From Pseudomonas triclosanedens (GTDB lineage Bacteria; Pseudomonadota; Gammaproteobacteria; Pseudomonadales; Pseudomonadaceae), in contig NZ_CP113432.1 in assembly GCF_026686735.1 (NCBI RefSeq), positions 4,639,001-4,703,000 of the forward strand: a stretch of DNA of 64,000 nucleotides. Reading direction: 5' to 3'. The translations under genes and the position numbers were made by a program. Shown piece after piece: positions 1-9,543 of this stretch (the stretch's first letter is position 1; each line of letters opens with the position of its first letter). The notes beneath the pieces were generated by a model. The model was not told the origin of the DNA. It saw only the letters and a program-made list of their open reading frames with translations, and made no database searches.

Positions 1-2934
1 AATCATCGCCAGCACCGCCGCCAGTGCGGTGAGCACGATCGGACGGAAACGCCGTACCGTCGCCTCGATGATCGCATGCCAGGTATCCAGGCCGTGGGCG
101 CGGTCCTGTTCGATCTGGTCTACCAGGATCACCGAGTTGCGCATGATCATCCCCGCCAACGCGATGGTGCCGAGCATCGCCACGAAGCCGAAGGGCTTCT
201 GGAAGATCAGCAGGAACAGCGTCACCCCGATCAGCCCCAGCGGCGCGGTGAGGAACACCATCGTCATCCGCGAGAAGCTGCGCAGCTGGATCATCAGCAG
301 GCTGAGCACGACCACGATGAACAGCGGAATCCCCGCATTCACCGAGTTCTGGCCCTTGGCCGAATCCTCCACCGTGCCGCCGACTTCCAGCAGGTAGCCG
401 TCGGGCAGCTCGGCGCGAATCGGATCGAGGGTCGGCGAGATCTGCTTCACCAGGGTGGCCGGCAGCGAGTCGTCGTAGATGTCTGCGCGCACGGTCACGG
501 TTGGCAGACGGTTGCGCCGCCAGATGATGCCTTCCTCGAAGCCGTATTCCAGGGTCGCCACCTGCGACAGCGCCACGCTGCGTCCGCTGCTGGTCTGCAT
601 AGACAGGCTGGGCAGTTGCGAAAGGTCGTGACGGCCACGCTCATCGCCGCGCAGGAGGATTTCGATCAGCTCGTTGTCCTCGCGGTAGTAGCTCACAGTC
701 GAGCCGGTCAGCGAGCTCTGCAGGAACTGCGAGATATCCGCCGTGCTCACGCCGAGGGCGCGGGCGCGCTCTTGGTCGATGTCGAGGAAGATCGCCTTGC
801 TCGGCTCCTCCCAGTCCAGGTGCACGTTCACCACATGGGGGTTCTCGCGCATCTTGTCGGCGACCTTGCGCGCCAGCGCGCGGACTTCCGGGATGTGCTC
901 GCCGGAGACGCGGAACTGCACCGGGTACCCCACCGGCGGACCGTTCTCCAGACGGCTGATGCGGGTGCGCAACGTCGGGAAGTCTTCGTTCATGTGCTTG
1001 ATCAGCCACTGCCGAACTTCCTCGCGCGACTCCAGGCTTTTCGCCAGGACCACGAACTGCGCGAAGCTCGCCGCCGGCAGTTGCTGGTCCAGCGGCAGAT
1101 AGAAGCGCGGCGAACCGGTGCCGACGTAGGCCACGTAGTTGTCGATGCCCGGATGCTCGGCAAGCATTTTCTCCAGGCGGTTGACCTGCTCGGTGGTGGC
1201 GGTGAGCGAGTCGCCCTCGGCCAGCTTGAGGTCGACCAGCAGCTCCAGGCGCGCCGACGGCGGGAAGAACTGCTGCGGCACCAGGCGGAACAGCATGATC
1301 GAGGCGATGAACGCCAGCACGGTGAGCGTGATCACCGTCTTGCGGTAGCGCACGCACCACTCCACCAGGCTACGGAAGCGCTGGTAGAACGGCGTCGAAT
1401 ACGGGTCGTGCCCCGTGCCGCTGCCACCGTGCTTCTCGGCGTGGCGCTTGGCCAGGTCGGGCAACAGCTTCGCGCCGAGGTAGGGGACGAACACCACAGC
1501 GGCGATCCACGACACCAGCAAGGCGATGGTCACCACCTGGAACAACGAGCGGGTGTATTCGCCAGTGCCGGACTGCGCGGTGGCGATTGGCAGGAAACCG
1601 GCGGCGGTGACCAGCGTGCCGGTGAGCATCGGGAACGCCGTGCTGGTCCAGGCGAAACTTGCCGCCTTCAGGCGGTCGTAGCCCTGCTCCATCTTCACCG
1701 CCATCATTTCCACGGCGATGATCGCATCGTCCACCAATAACCCCAGCGCCAGCACCAGGGCGCCAAGGGAAATCTTGTGCAGGCCGATGCCAAAGTAGTA
1801 CATGCAGGCGAAAGTCATCGCCAGCACCAGCGGAATCGACAGCGCCACCACCAGGCCGGTGCGCAGGCCGAGAGAGAAGAAGCTCACCAGCAGGACGATG
1901 ACCAGTGCCTCGGCCAGCACGCGGACGAACTCGCCCACGCCTTCGCGTACCGCCGCCGGCTGGTCGGAAACCTTGCGCAACTCCATGCCTGCCGGCAGGG
2001 TCTGCTGCAGACGCTCGAACTCGCCGTCCAGCGCCTTGCCCAGTACCAGGATGTCGCCGCCGTCCTTCATGGCCACGGCGATGCCGATGGCGTTCTCGCT
2101 CATGAAGCGCATGCGTGGTGCCGGCGGTTCATTGAAGCCGCGGTGCACGTCGGCCACGTCACCGATGCGGAAGGTGCGGTCGCCCACGCGGATCGGGAAG
2201 GAGCGGATGTCCTCGACCGAATCGAAACGCCCGGAAACCCGTAGCTGCACGCGGTCGGTCGCAGTCTCGAAGAAGCCGGTGGCGGTCACCGCGTTCTGTT
2301 CTTCCAGTGCTTTCTGCACCGCCGCCAGCGGCAGGCCGAGAGTCGCCAGCTTGGTGTTGGACAGGTCGATCCAGATTTTCTCGTCCTGCAGGCCGATCAG
2401 CTCGACCTTGCCGACATCCTTGATCCGCTGCAGTTGCAGTTGCAGGCGGTCGGCGTAGTCCTTGAGCACCGCATAGTCGAAGCCCTTGCCTGACAGCGCG
2501 TAGATGTTGCCGAAGGTGGTGCCGAACTCATCGTTGAAGAACGGCCCCTGGATACCCTGCGGCAGCGTATAGCGGATATCGCTGACCTTCTTGCGGATCT
2601 GGTACCAGAGCTCGGGGATGTCGCGGGAATGGAAATCCTCGCGGGCCACGAAGGTCACCTGGGATTCCCCCGGACGGGAGAAGGAGATGATGCGGTCGAA
2701 GTCGCCGGTCTCCATCAGCTTCTTCTCGATGCGCTCGGTGACCTGCCTGGAAACCTCCTCGGCGGTTGCGCCCGGCCAGTTGGTCTTCACCACCATCGCC
2801 TTGAAGGTGAACGGCGGGTCTTCGCTCTGCCCCAGCTTGGTATAGGACAGTGCGCCGACGATACCCAGCAGCAACATGAGGTACAGGACGATTGCGCGGT
2901 TCTGCAACGCCCAGGCGGAGAGGTTGAATTGCAT
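1..2934 (-). CDS. mexK: RND efflux pump inner-membrane transporter MexK (3' end beyond window)
   Basis: Inner-membrane proton/drug antiporter of a tripartite RND efflux pump. The ATG at 2934 opens MQFNLSAWALQNRAIVLYLM, with a first transmembrane helix, then the periplasmic porter start typical of the family (GQSEDPPFTFKAMVVKTNWPGA). The frame is open for 978 codons to base 1, still in hydrophobic sequence (TALAAVLAMI), so roughly the last 45-50 residues of a protein of about 1,025 lie outside. It starts 6 bp after mexJ and shares its operon. The naming rests on a single adaptor gene upstream plus a divergent TetR gene, the arrangement of P. aeruginosa mexJK-mexL (triclosan and macrolide export with an outer-membrane partner encoded elsewhere). 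The family call is certain; MexK as orthologue is likely. Confidence 0.85.
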   Translation of the reverse strand, partial: MQFNLSAWALQNRAIVLYLMLLLGIVGALSYTKLGQSEDPPFTFKAMVVKTNWPGATAEEVSRQVTERIEKKLMETGDFDRIISFSRPGESQVTFVAREDFHSRDIPELWYQIRKKVSDIRYTLPQGIQGPFFNDEFGTTFGNIYALSGKGFDYAVLKDYADRLQLQLQRIKDVGKVELIGLQDEKIWIDLSNTKLATLGLPLAAVQKALEEQNAVTATGFFETATDRVQLRVSGRFDSVEDIRSFPIRVGDRTFRIGDVADVHRGFNEPPAPRMRFMSENAIGIAVAMKDGGDILVLGKALDGEFERLQQTLPAGMELRKVSDQPAAVREGVGEFVRVLAEALVIVLLVSFFSLGLRTGLVVALSIPLVLAMTFACMYYFGIGLHKISLGALVLALGLLVDDAIIAVEMMAVKMEQGYDRLKAASFAWTSTAFPMLTGTLVTAAGFLPIATAQSGTGEYTRSLFQVVTIALLVSWIAAVVFVPYLGAKLLPDLAKRHAEKHGGSGTGHDPYSTPFYQRFRSLVEWCVRYRKTVITLTVLAFIASIMLFRLVPQQFFPPSARLELLVDLKLAEGDSLTATTEQVNRLEKMLAEHPGIDNYVAYVGTGSPRFYLPLDQQLPAASFAQFVVLAKSLESREEVRQWLIKHMNEDFPTLRTRISRLENGPPVGYPVQFRVSGEHIPEVRALARKVADKMRENPHVVNVHLDWEEPSKAIFLDIDQERARALGVSTADISQFLQSSLTGSTVSYYREDNELIEILLRGDERGRHDLSQLPSLSMQTSSGRSVALSQVATLEYGFEEGIIWRRNRLPTVTVRADIYDDSLPATLVKQISPTLDPIRAELPDGYLLEVGGTVEDSAKGQNSVNAGIPLFIVVVLSLLMIQLRSFSRMTMVFLTAPLGLIGVTLFLLIFQKPFGFVAMLGTIALAGMIMRNSVILVDQIEQDRAHGLDTWHAIIEATVRRFRPIVLTALAAVLAMI

Positions 2935-2940
2935 CGGGCG

Positions 2941-4044
2941 TTACTCCTTCGCCACCAGCTTGACCGAACGGTTTTCCCGATCGACCGGGCGCACCTCCTG
3001 CCCTTCACGCAGTACCTGCACGCCAGCAGCCACTACCCAGTCGTCACTCTTCAGCCCTTCGAGCACCGGCACGCGGTCCTCCGCGTAGGGCCCGATGCGC
3101 ACCGGGCGGCGCTGCAGGGTGGAACTCTTCGGGTCGACCACCCAGACGAAGGGCTGGCCACCCTCCGCAGTCAGCGCGGCAAGCGGCACCGCGAGCGGCA
3201 CCGAGCCCTCGGCATGGATGTAGACCCGCGCACTCTGGCCCAGCTCGGCGGGCACCTTGGCGTCGTCGAACGCTACCCGCGCGGCGAACGTGCGCGACTG
3301 CGGATCGGCCGCCGGCGACAGCTCGCGAATCTTGCCGCTGAAGCGCTTGTCGCGCTGCGACCATAGCTCGACACTCACCGCTTCGCCGACACGGAAACGA
3401 TCGATGGCATGTTCGGGGAAGCTGATCAGCACCTCGCGGTCGCCGTCGACGGCCAGAGTGAAGACGGTCTGGCCGGCGGCGACCACCTGGCCGACTTCCA
3501 CCCGGCGGGTGGCGATCACACCGTCCTGGGGCGCACGCAGCACCGCATAGTCCGCCTGGTTGCGGGCCACGTCGTACTCGGCGCGAATCTGTTTCACTCG
3601 CGCCTCGCCGGCGCGGTAGGTGTTCTCGATGTTGTCGAACTGCGACTGGCTGACCAGTTGGCGTTCGAGCAGCGTCTTGTAGCGGGTGTATTCGGAGCGA
3701 ACGGTCTGCAGGTTGGCTTCGGCGGCGGCCACCTGGGCGCGCGTGGCTTCCAGTTGCAGGCGCACATCCTCGGGGTCCAGCTCTGCCAGAGGCTGGTCCT
3801 TCTTCACGCGCTCGCCGACTTCAACCAGACGCTTGCTGACCTTGCCGCCGATGCGGAACGCCAGTTCAGGCTCGTGGCGAGCATGCACTTCGCCCGGATA
3901 GGCCTCGGTGACATCCCGCGCCGGTAGCGGCTGGACCACCATCGCAGGGCGTATCGCCGGCCTGGGCGGTTCGCCGGAGCCGCAGGCAGCGAGAGAAAGG
4001 GAAAGGACAGCAGGAAGCGCGACAGACAGAGCATGGCGGAACAT
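2941..4044 (-). CDS. mexJ: RND efflux periplasmic adaptor lipoprotein MexJ
   Basis: Membrane fusion (adaptor) protein linking the RND transporter to an outer-membrane channel; 367 aa. The N-terminus is a lipoprotein signal (MFRHALSVALPAVLSLSLAAC, lipobox LAAC), so it should be anchored to the inner membrane facing the periplasm. The body shows the usual order: barrel-sandwich/lipoyl half (EAYPGEVHARHEPELAFRIGG), a long alpha-helical hairpin (about 95-160), the second lipoyl half (VLRAPQDGVIATRRVEVGQ) and a beta-barrel C-terminus. ATG 4044 was chosen over an in-frame start at 4107 because the signal peptide begins there and an AAGGT lies upstream. mexK follows 6 bp downstream. Expression is probably repressed by the divergent MexL. 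Confidence 0.87.
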   Translation of the reverse strand: MFRHALSVALPAVLSLSLAACGSGEPPRPAIRPAMVVQPLPARDVTEAYPGEVHARHEPELAFRIGGKVSKRLVEVGERVKKDQPLAELDPEDVRLQLEATRAQVAAAEANLQTVRSEYTRYKTLLERQLVSQSQFDNIENTYRAGEARVKQIRAEYDVARNQADYAVLRAPQDGVIATRRVEVGQVVAAGQTVFTLAVDGDREVLISFPEHAIDRFRVGEAVSVELWSQRDKRFSGKIRELSPAADPQSRTFAARVAFDDAKVPAELGQSARVYIHAEGSVPLAVPLAALTAEGGQPFVWVVDPKSSTLQRRPVRIGPYAEDRVPVLEGLKSDDWVVAAGVQVLREGQEVRPVDRENRSVKLVAKE

Positions 4045-4079
4045 GATGTGTGACCTTTCGCAAAGCGCGGTTGAATTCT

Positions 4080-4127
4080 TATACTCTGCGGTATAGTAAA
4101 AATACAAAACCCATCAGTCCAGTATTT
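4080..4127. promoter_or_regulatory. Divergent mexJ/mexL control region with likely MexL operator
   Basis: The 96 bp between the divergent mexJ and mexL starts is AT-rich compared with its surroundings and holds two inverted repeats: TATAC-N6-GTATA (4080-4095) and AAATAC-N16-GTATTT (4100-4127). GTATTT half-sites in inverted orientation are what MexL is reported to bind in P. aeruginosa, so 4100-4127 is the best operator candidate. It would let MexL repress both its own gene and mexJK. The promoter boxes could not be fixed with confidence. Confidence 0.55.
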
Positions 4128-4140
4128 GAATTGTAAAATC

Positions 4141-4773
4141 ATGTCGCCATCGTCCTCTTCCAATGGACCGGGTCGCCCGAAGGACCCGGCCAAGCGCCAG
4201 GCCATCCTGGAAGCCGCCAAGGAACTGTTCGTCCGCAACGGTTACGACGGCAGCAGCATGGAAGCCATCGCCGCCGAAGCCGGCGTATCGAAGCTCACGG
4301 TGTACAGCCACTTCACCGACAAGGAGACGCTGTTCGCCGAGGCCGTGCAGGCCAAGTGCGCCGAACGCATGCCGGAGCTGTTCGCCGAGCCACCGGCCGA
4401 CGCGCCGCTGGAAATCCTGCTGCTGAACCTGGCGCGCGGCTTCAACCAATTGATCAACAGCCCCGAGGCCATCGCCCTGAGCCGATTGATGGTCGCCCAG
4501 GGCGGGCAGAACCCGCACCTCTCGCAACTGTTCTTCGAAGCCGGCCCGCAACGCGTGCTGGACCAGATGGAACGGCTGCTGGAGCAAGCCCGCCAGCAGG
4601 GCAAATTGCAGATGGACTGCCCGCGCCGCGCCGCCGAGCACTTCCTCATGCTGGTACAGGGCTGCGTGCACTTCCGGCTGATGATCGGCTGCGACGTGCC
4701 GCAAGACGAAGTGGTGAGCGAACGCCACGTGGAAGAAGTGGTGGCGCTGTTCCTCAAGGCATTCCGCCCCTGA
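4141..4773 (+). CDS. mexL: TetR-family repressor MexL
   Basis: TetR/AcrR repressor of 210 aa. The N-terminal DNA-binding domain (about residues 17-63) reads AKRQAILEAAKELFVRNGYD followed by the recognition helix region SKLTVYSHFTDKETLF. The remaining helical part is the ligand-binding and dimerisation domain. It is divergent from mexJK, the normal position for the MexL autorepressor of that pump. ATG 4141 was chosen; an in-frame TTG at 4126 would add five residues but lies inside the likely operator, and neither start has a clear Shine-Dalgarno, so translation may be leaderless or weak. Loss of such a repressor is known to raise MexJK expression in P. aeruginosa. Confidence 0.83.
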   Translation: MSPSSSSNGPGRPKDPAKRQAILEAAKELFVRNGYDGSSMEAIAAEAGVSKLTVYSHFTDKETLFAEAVQAKCAERMPELFAEPPADAPLEILLLNLARGFNQLINSPEAIALSRLMVAQGGQNPHLSQLFFEAGPQRVLDQMERLLEQARQQGKLQMDCPRRAAEHFLMLVQGCVHFRLMIGCDVPQDEVVSERHVEEVVALFLKAFRP

Positions 4774-4836
4774 CCGTGCGGTGGGAAGGGGTTCGCCTGG
4801 AGCTGCCCGTCTGGCGGGGTACGCTGCGAGGCTGAA

Positions 4837-5625
4837 CTAGCCCTTCAGGCTTTTCAGCGGATAGATGTCATAGCGGCTGGACTTGCCTTCCAGGCTATAG
4901 CTCGGCTTCTGCCCTTCGATGATCGGCGCCTTGCGCGGGCGCTTGACCACCACACGATGGCTGGCCAGTTTCAGCGCCGCTTCCAGCAACGCGGGCGCGT
5001 CCATGTCATCGCCCACCAGTGGACGGAACAGGCGCATTTCCTTCTTCACCAGCGCACTCTTGTCGCGATGCGGGAACATCGGGTCGAGGTAAATCACCTG
5101 GGGCGCGTCACCTGCCCACGCGCGCATCAGCTCGATGGCATTGCCCTGCCGCAGGCGCATCCGCGCGACGATGGTGCCGACTTCGAAATCCCCCGCAGCG
5201 CGTCTCAGGCCGTCTTCCAGCAGCGCGGCGATGATCGCCTGGCGCTCGATCAGTTGCATCTCGCAGCCCAGAGTCGCCAGCACGAACGCATCGCGCCCCA
5301 GGCCCGCCGTGGCATCCAGCACCTGCGGGCGAACACCGGACTGCACACCAACCGCCTTGGCGATCATCTGCCCGCTGCCACCGCCGAACTGCCGGCGATG
5401 GGCCGTGGCGCCTTCGAGGAAGTCCACCCGTACCGGACCGGGTGAGTCCGGCCCCAACTGCAGCAACTGCAGGCCGTGCTCGCCCAGTTGCAGGGCGAAG
5501 TCAGCATCTCCCTCTCCCTCTCCCAGCTCCAGCCCCAGGCGCTGCGCCCACTGTTCGGCGCCAGCCTGCCAGGCGGGCTGCAGCGCCTGGACCACGATAC
5601 GCGGCGGAGTCGAAGAGTCAGTCAT
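4837..5625 (-). CDS. rsmJ: 16S rRNA m2G1516 methyltransferase RsmJ
   Basis: S-adenosylmethionine-dependent methyltransferase of 262 aa that modifies guanine 1516 of 16S rRNA (YhiQ/RsmJ family). The SAM-binding motif I appears as [18 protein letters not shown], the acidic motif as LIERQ, and the family-specific catalytic loop as [20 protein letters not shown]. The C-terminus ([20 protein letters not shown]) is also characteristic. The ATG at 5625 gives the usual family length. It stands alone on the minus strand, convergent with mexL and 74 bp from the next minus-strand gene, so it probably has its own promoter. Confidence 0.93.
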   Translation of the reverse strand: MTDSSTPPRIVVQALQPAWQAGAEQWAQRLGLELGEGEGDADFALQLGEHGLQLLQLGPDSPGPVRVDFLEGATAHRRQFGGGSGQMIAKAVGVQSGVRPQVLDATAGLGRDAFVLATLGCEMQLIERQAIIAALLEDGLRRAAGDFEVGTIVARMRLRQGNAIELMRAWAGDAPQVIYLDPMFPHRDKSALVKKEMRLFRPLVGDDMDAPALLEAALKLASHRVVVKRPRKAPIIEGQKPSYSLEGKSSRYDIYPLKSLKG

Positions 5626-5699
5626 GGCGGCAGATCCTGGAAAAAACCGCGATTCTAGCGCAGCCCGCCGGGTATCGGCTGAATGGCGGTGGTGCCGGA

Positions 5700-6530
5700 T
5701 CAGCGCCGGAACAACTGGTTGATCCGGTCGAACGGAATCGCCTCGCCCATTGGCCGCAGGTCGCCGCTGCCGGCCAACGCCTGGGCGGCGTGGAAGAATG
5801 CGCCGTAGGCCACCCGGGCAAGGGCCGAGCCGACGCTGACGCGCTTCACGCCCAGCTCCGCCAGTTGTACGAGATCCAGCTCCAGCGCCGGCGAACCCAC
5901 CAGCACATTCACCGGACGCGGCGCCACGGCGGCGACCACCGCGGCGATCTCCGCGCGGGTCTTCAGGCCCGGCGCGTAAAGAACGTCGGCGCCAGCCTCG
6001 GCGAATGCCACCAGGCGGCGAATGGTGTCATCGAGGTCGACACGACCATGCAGGAAATTCTCCGCACGCGCCGCCAGGGTGAATGGGAACGGCAATTGGC
6101 GCGCCGCCTCCACTGCGGCGCTGATCCGCTCCACCGCCAGTTCCAGTGGATAGATCGGCGCATCCACGCGCCCGGTCGCATCCTCGATGGAGCCTCCGAC
6201 CAGGCCGCACGCGGCGGCACGGCGAATGGTCTCCGCGCAATCCTCCGGCGTATCGCCATAGCCATTTTCCAGGTCGGCGGCCACCGGTAGCGGCGTCGCC
6301 TCGATGATCGCCTGTGCATTGGCCAGCGTTTCCTCGCGGCTCACCGCGCCTTCGGCATCGCGCCGGCCGAGGGAGAAGGCAAGCCCGGCGCTGGTACTGG
6401 CAAGCGCTTCGAAACCCAGGTGGGCGAGCATCCTGGCCGAACCGGCATCCCAGGGATTGGGCAGAACGAACAGACCGTCGCGGCGGTGCAGGTCGCGGAA
6501 CGCTTCACCGCGTTGCTGTTGAGTCGTCAT
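5700..6530 (-). CDS. Isocitrate lyase/PEP mutase superfamily protein
   Basis: TIM-barrel enzyme of 276 aa of the isocitrate lyase/phosphoenolpyruvate mutase superfamily. The N-terminal signature [20 protein letters not shown], the metal-binding region [20 protein letters not shown] and [12 protein letters not shown] are visible. Members cleave or rearrange C-C or C-P bonds of 2-oxo or 2-hydroxy acids (2-methylisocitrate lyase, oxaloacetate decarboxylase, carboxyphosphonoenolpyruvate mutase). This short subgroup lacks the KKCGH catalytic loop of isocitrate lyase, and its substrate cannot be read from sequence. The next gene upstream (DUF72) begins 75 bp away on the same strand and has no evident functional link. 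Confidence 0.75.
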   Translation of the reverse strand: MTTQQQRGEAFRDLHRRDGLFVLPNPWDAGSARMLAHLGFEALASTSAGLAFSLGRRDAEGAVSREETLANAQAIIEATPLPVAADLENGYGDTPEDCAETIRRAAACGLVGGSIEDATGRVDAPIYPLELAVERISAAVEAARQLPFPFTLAARAENFLHGRVDLDDTIRRLVAFAEAGADVLYAPGLKTRAEIAAVVAAVAPRPVNVLVGSPALELDLVQLAELGVKRVSVGSALARVAYGAFFHAAQALAGSGDLRPMGEAIPFDRINQLFRR

Positions 6531-6605
6531 GGCGGTCTCCTTGCCGATCGGGGGAAGGAGCAGGTTAGTCCCACCGGCGCTCCCCCGCCATGCACCGCTG
6601 TCGGC

Positions 6606-7463
6606 TCACAGCAGGCCGAGCTGCTCCACTTCCGGCTTCGGTTCCAACAGCGCCTGCAGTCCTGGCAAGCGCTCGCGCAGCAAGGCGTGGAAGCGCCGCG
6701 CCTGCTCGGCGGCGCGCTGGTTGTCCGGCGTGTGCAGGAACACATAGGGCGTGAGGCCCTGTTCGATCCACTCGGCCACCTTGGCGACCCACGGCATGAG
6801 GAAGGTGGCATTGGCCTCCAGGTCTGGCCCGCCGATGAAGCGCACCTGCGGGCTGCCGCTGAATGCCGCCGGTCGCACCGGCACCTTGGGCTTCTTCGAC
6901 TGGGCATGGAGTACGGCCGGATCGTCGGATTGCACGGCAAACAGCGCGCGCGAATCCAGGCAGATGCGCTCGACGCCACGGTCCAGCAACAGGCGGTTCA
7001 GCGCCCGCTCCTCGTCGCCCTTGGCGAAGAAGGCCGGGTGGCGGACTTCCACGGCGATGCGCCGTTCGGCGAAAGCATCCAGCCAGGCGGCCAGCTCGCC
7101 GAGGCGATCCGGGCCGAAGCCGGCGGAAACCTGCAGCCACAGCGGAGCCACGCGCGCGCCCAGCGGGCTCAGCAGGTCGAGGAAATCCCGGGTGGCCTCG
7201 AACTGGCCGCGCAGGTCGCCTTCATGGCTGATATCGCGCGGCAGCTTGGCGCAGAAGCGGAAGTTCTCCGGCATGGTCTGCGCCCAGCGCGCCAGTGTGT
7301 CGGCATTGGGGCGGGCATAGAAGGTGGTGTTGCCTTCGACGGCATTGAAGACCTGGGAGTAGAAACCCAGGGTATCGGCCGGGCGAAGGTCGGCGGGGTA
7401 GAACGTGCCACGCCAGGCAGGCTCGTTCCAGGAAGGACAGCCGAGGAAATACGGCAGCGACAT
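6606..7463 (-). CDS. DUF72 family protein
   Basis: Conserved protein of 285 aa of the DUF72 (YecE-like) family, a TIM-barrel fold of unknown biochemical function. The recognisable start is YFLGCPSWNEPAWRGTFYP, with further family segments FNAVEGNTTFYARP, FRFCAKLPRDISHEGDL and a late FLHTPDNQRAAEQARRFHAL. Nothing indicates secretion or a membrane. It lies 4 bp downstream of the small gene at 7468-7818 and is probably co-transcribed with it. No function should be inferred from the fold alone. Confidence 0.8.
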   Translation of the reverse strand: MSLPYFLGCPSWNEPAWRGTFYPADLRPADTLGFYSQVFNAVEGNTTFYARPNADTLARWAQTMPENFRFCAKLPRDISHEGDLRGQFEATRDFLDLLSPLGARVAPLWLQVSAGFGPDRLGELAAWLDAFAERRIAVEVRHPAFFAKGDEERALNRLLLDRGVERICLDSRALFAVQSDDPAVLHAQSKKPKVPVRPAAFSGSPQVRFIGGPDLEANATFLMPWVAKVAEWIEQGLTPYVFLHTPDNQRAAEQARRFHALLRERLPGLQALLEPKPEVEQLGLL

Positions 7464-7467
7464 CGGA

Positions 7468-7818
7468 TCAGGCGTAGAGGTCGAGACCCAGGACTTCCTG
7501 GCCCTCGTACTGGCCGACCATACCGGCGGTGCTGGTGTAGCTGGCCAGCGCCTGGGCGGCGCGGGAACTCAGTGGGCGCTGGTACTCGAGGCTGGCGTCA
7601 CGCAGGTTCGCAGGAACGCCGTAACTGCTGGCACCGGACGCTTCGACACGGCGCGCCTGTGGCTGGGACTCCAGCCCCTGGGTCGCCGAGGCCGGTGCGG
7701 GCTGCTCGCGGCGGGCTTCGACGTCGCGCTGCACGTCCCGATACGGCGTAACCGCAGTCCCCGTGCGGGTTCCGCGCTCTGGCGCCTGGGAGGTGGAGAT
7801 GAGACCGTCGATACGCAT
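7468..7818 (-). CDS. Conserved hypothetical protein
   Basis: A 116-aa protein with no domain I recognise. It is rich in Ala, Gln, Arg and Ser in the first 70 residues and looks disordered there (TSQAPERGTRTGTAVTPYRD), then has a more ordered tail (RAAQALASYTSTAGMVGQYE) ending in a hydrophobic GLDLYA. There is no signal peptide. It sits 4 bp before the DUF72 gene in the same orientation, which is the main argument that it is real. From memory, similar small proteins occur at this place in other pseudomonads. Confidence 0.6.
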   Translation of the reverse strand: MRIDGLISTSQAPERGTRTGTAVTPYRDVQRDVEARREQPAPASATQGLESQPQARRVEASGASSYGVPANLRDASLEYQRPLSSRAAQALASYTSTAGMVGQYEGQEVLGLDLYA

Positions 7819-7885
7819 GGCAAAAACTCGGTGGGAATGCCTGTAACTCTAGCGACCGGGCGCCGAGCCGGTCAATTGAGATGAG

Positions 7886-8560
7886 TCAGGCACCCTTGGG
7901 GGTCGCCACGTTGTCGCGCAGGTAAACCGGCTGGGCCTGCTCTGCGTCAACGGCATCTCCGCGCGCCCAGGCGAACTCGGCGAGCGTCAGCAGATCTTCG
8001 GCGTGGGGCAACAGGCTGGCATCGTGGGCAGCCACCTTTACCGCCAGGCGCGCTTCGAAACCCCAGCCAGTGCCGGAACCGAACCACTCGCCAGCGGCGT
8101 CGCTAGGCAGCTCCACGCGCTCCGGCGGCAGCACCGCTTCGGCGCTGGCCAGGCGCATCTCGCCCTGCTCCAGGCGATAGCAGCCCCAGTACACCTCATC
8201 CATGCGCGCATCGATGGCTGCGGCCACCTGGCTAGCGCCATGTTCGCGGTAAGCGCGCTGGGCCAGCACGGCCAGGTCGGAGATCGGCAATACCGGTTTC
8301 TGCAGCGCGAACGCCAAGCCCTGGACCACGCCAATGGCGATGCGCACGCCGGTGAACGCACCCGGGCCGCGACCGAAGGCAATGGCATCCAGCGCAGACA
8401 GCACGATGCCCGCCTCGCTGAGAACGTCCTGGACCATCGGCAGCAGGCGCTGGGCGTGCAGACGCGGGATCACCTCATGGCGGCTGTAGCGCCGACCGTC
8501 GTGCAACAGCGCGACGGAACAGGCTTCGGTGGAGGTATCCAGGGCCAGCAGCGTGGGCAT
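7886..8560 (-). CDS. tsaB: tRNA threonylcarbamoyladenosine biosynthesis protein TsaB
   Basis: Component of the TsaBDE complex that makes the t6A modification of ANN-decoding tRNAs; TsaB binds and supports the catalytic subunit TsaD. It has 224 aa with the ASKHA-fold start LLALDTSTEACSVALLHDGR and the typical segment AFGRGPGAFTGVRIAIGVVQ. ATG 8560 was preferred to an upstream in-frame start at 8647 because the family begins MPTLLALDTST and the upstream start would overlap the adk terminator hairpin. It lies downstream of adk, an arrangement seen in P. aeruginosa. Confidence 0.93.
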   Translation of the reverse strand: MPTLLALDTSTEACSVALLHDGRRYSRHEVIPRLHAQRLLPMVQDVLSEAGIVLSALDAIAFGRGPGAFTGVRIAIGVVQGLAFALQKPVLPISDLAVLAQRAYREHGASQVAAAIDARMDEVYWGCYRLEQGEMRLASAEAVLPPERVELPSDAAGEWFGSGTGWGFEARLAVKVAAHDASLLPHAEDLLTLAEFAWARGDAVDAEQAQPVYLRDNVATPKGA

Positions 8561-8602
8561 GGGGCTAATCCAGGGTGATGAGAAAGGGCGGGCATTATAA
8601 AC

Positions 8603-8633
8603 GCCAAAGGCCCGCATTGTGCGGGCCTTTGGC
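8603..8633 (-). terminator. Intrinsic terminator-like hairpin after adk
   Basis: A perfect 13-bp stem (GCCAAAGGCCCGC / GCGGGCCTTTGGC) with a 5-nt loop starts 15 bp beyond the adk stop codon. On the minus strand it is followed by GTTTATAATG rather than a pure T-tract, so termination may be partial. The TATAAT there could also serve as a -10 box for tsaB. Confidence 0.65.
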
Positions 8634-8647
8634 ATTGCGCGGAGCAA

Positions 8648-9316
<669 letters not shown>

Positions 9317-9543
9317 TTAAGCGAAATCACGGATCCGCCTCGTGGGGCCAATCTCATCATGCTTGGAATGGCGCAGACCTGCGCCGAAAGGGTGTCCAAG
9401 ATACACAGCGGCCCCACACCACACAAGACGCGGTTGGCGACCGCAAGGGCCGATCGCTGGAGGTCGAATCTCCCACGATCAGCCCTCAAAGGTAATACCA
9501 TTCCACCACCGTGCAATCCGCCATTGGTGGGGGTGGCGGCGCC

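Noticed and set aside
76..1740. Long open frame of 554 codons on the plus strand
   Set aside because: It is antisense to mexK. The minus-strand frame has membrane helices and RND motifs; the plus frame is rich in Arg, His and Gln, as expected from an antisense shadow in GC-rich DNA.
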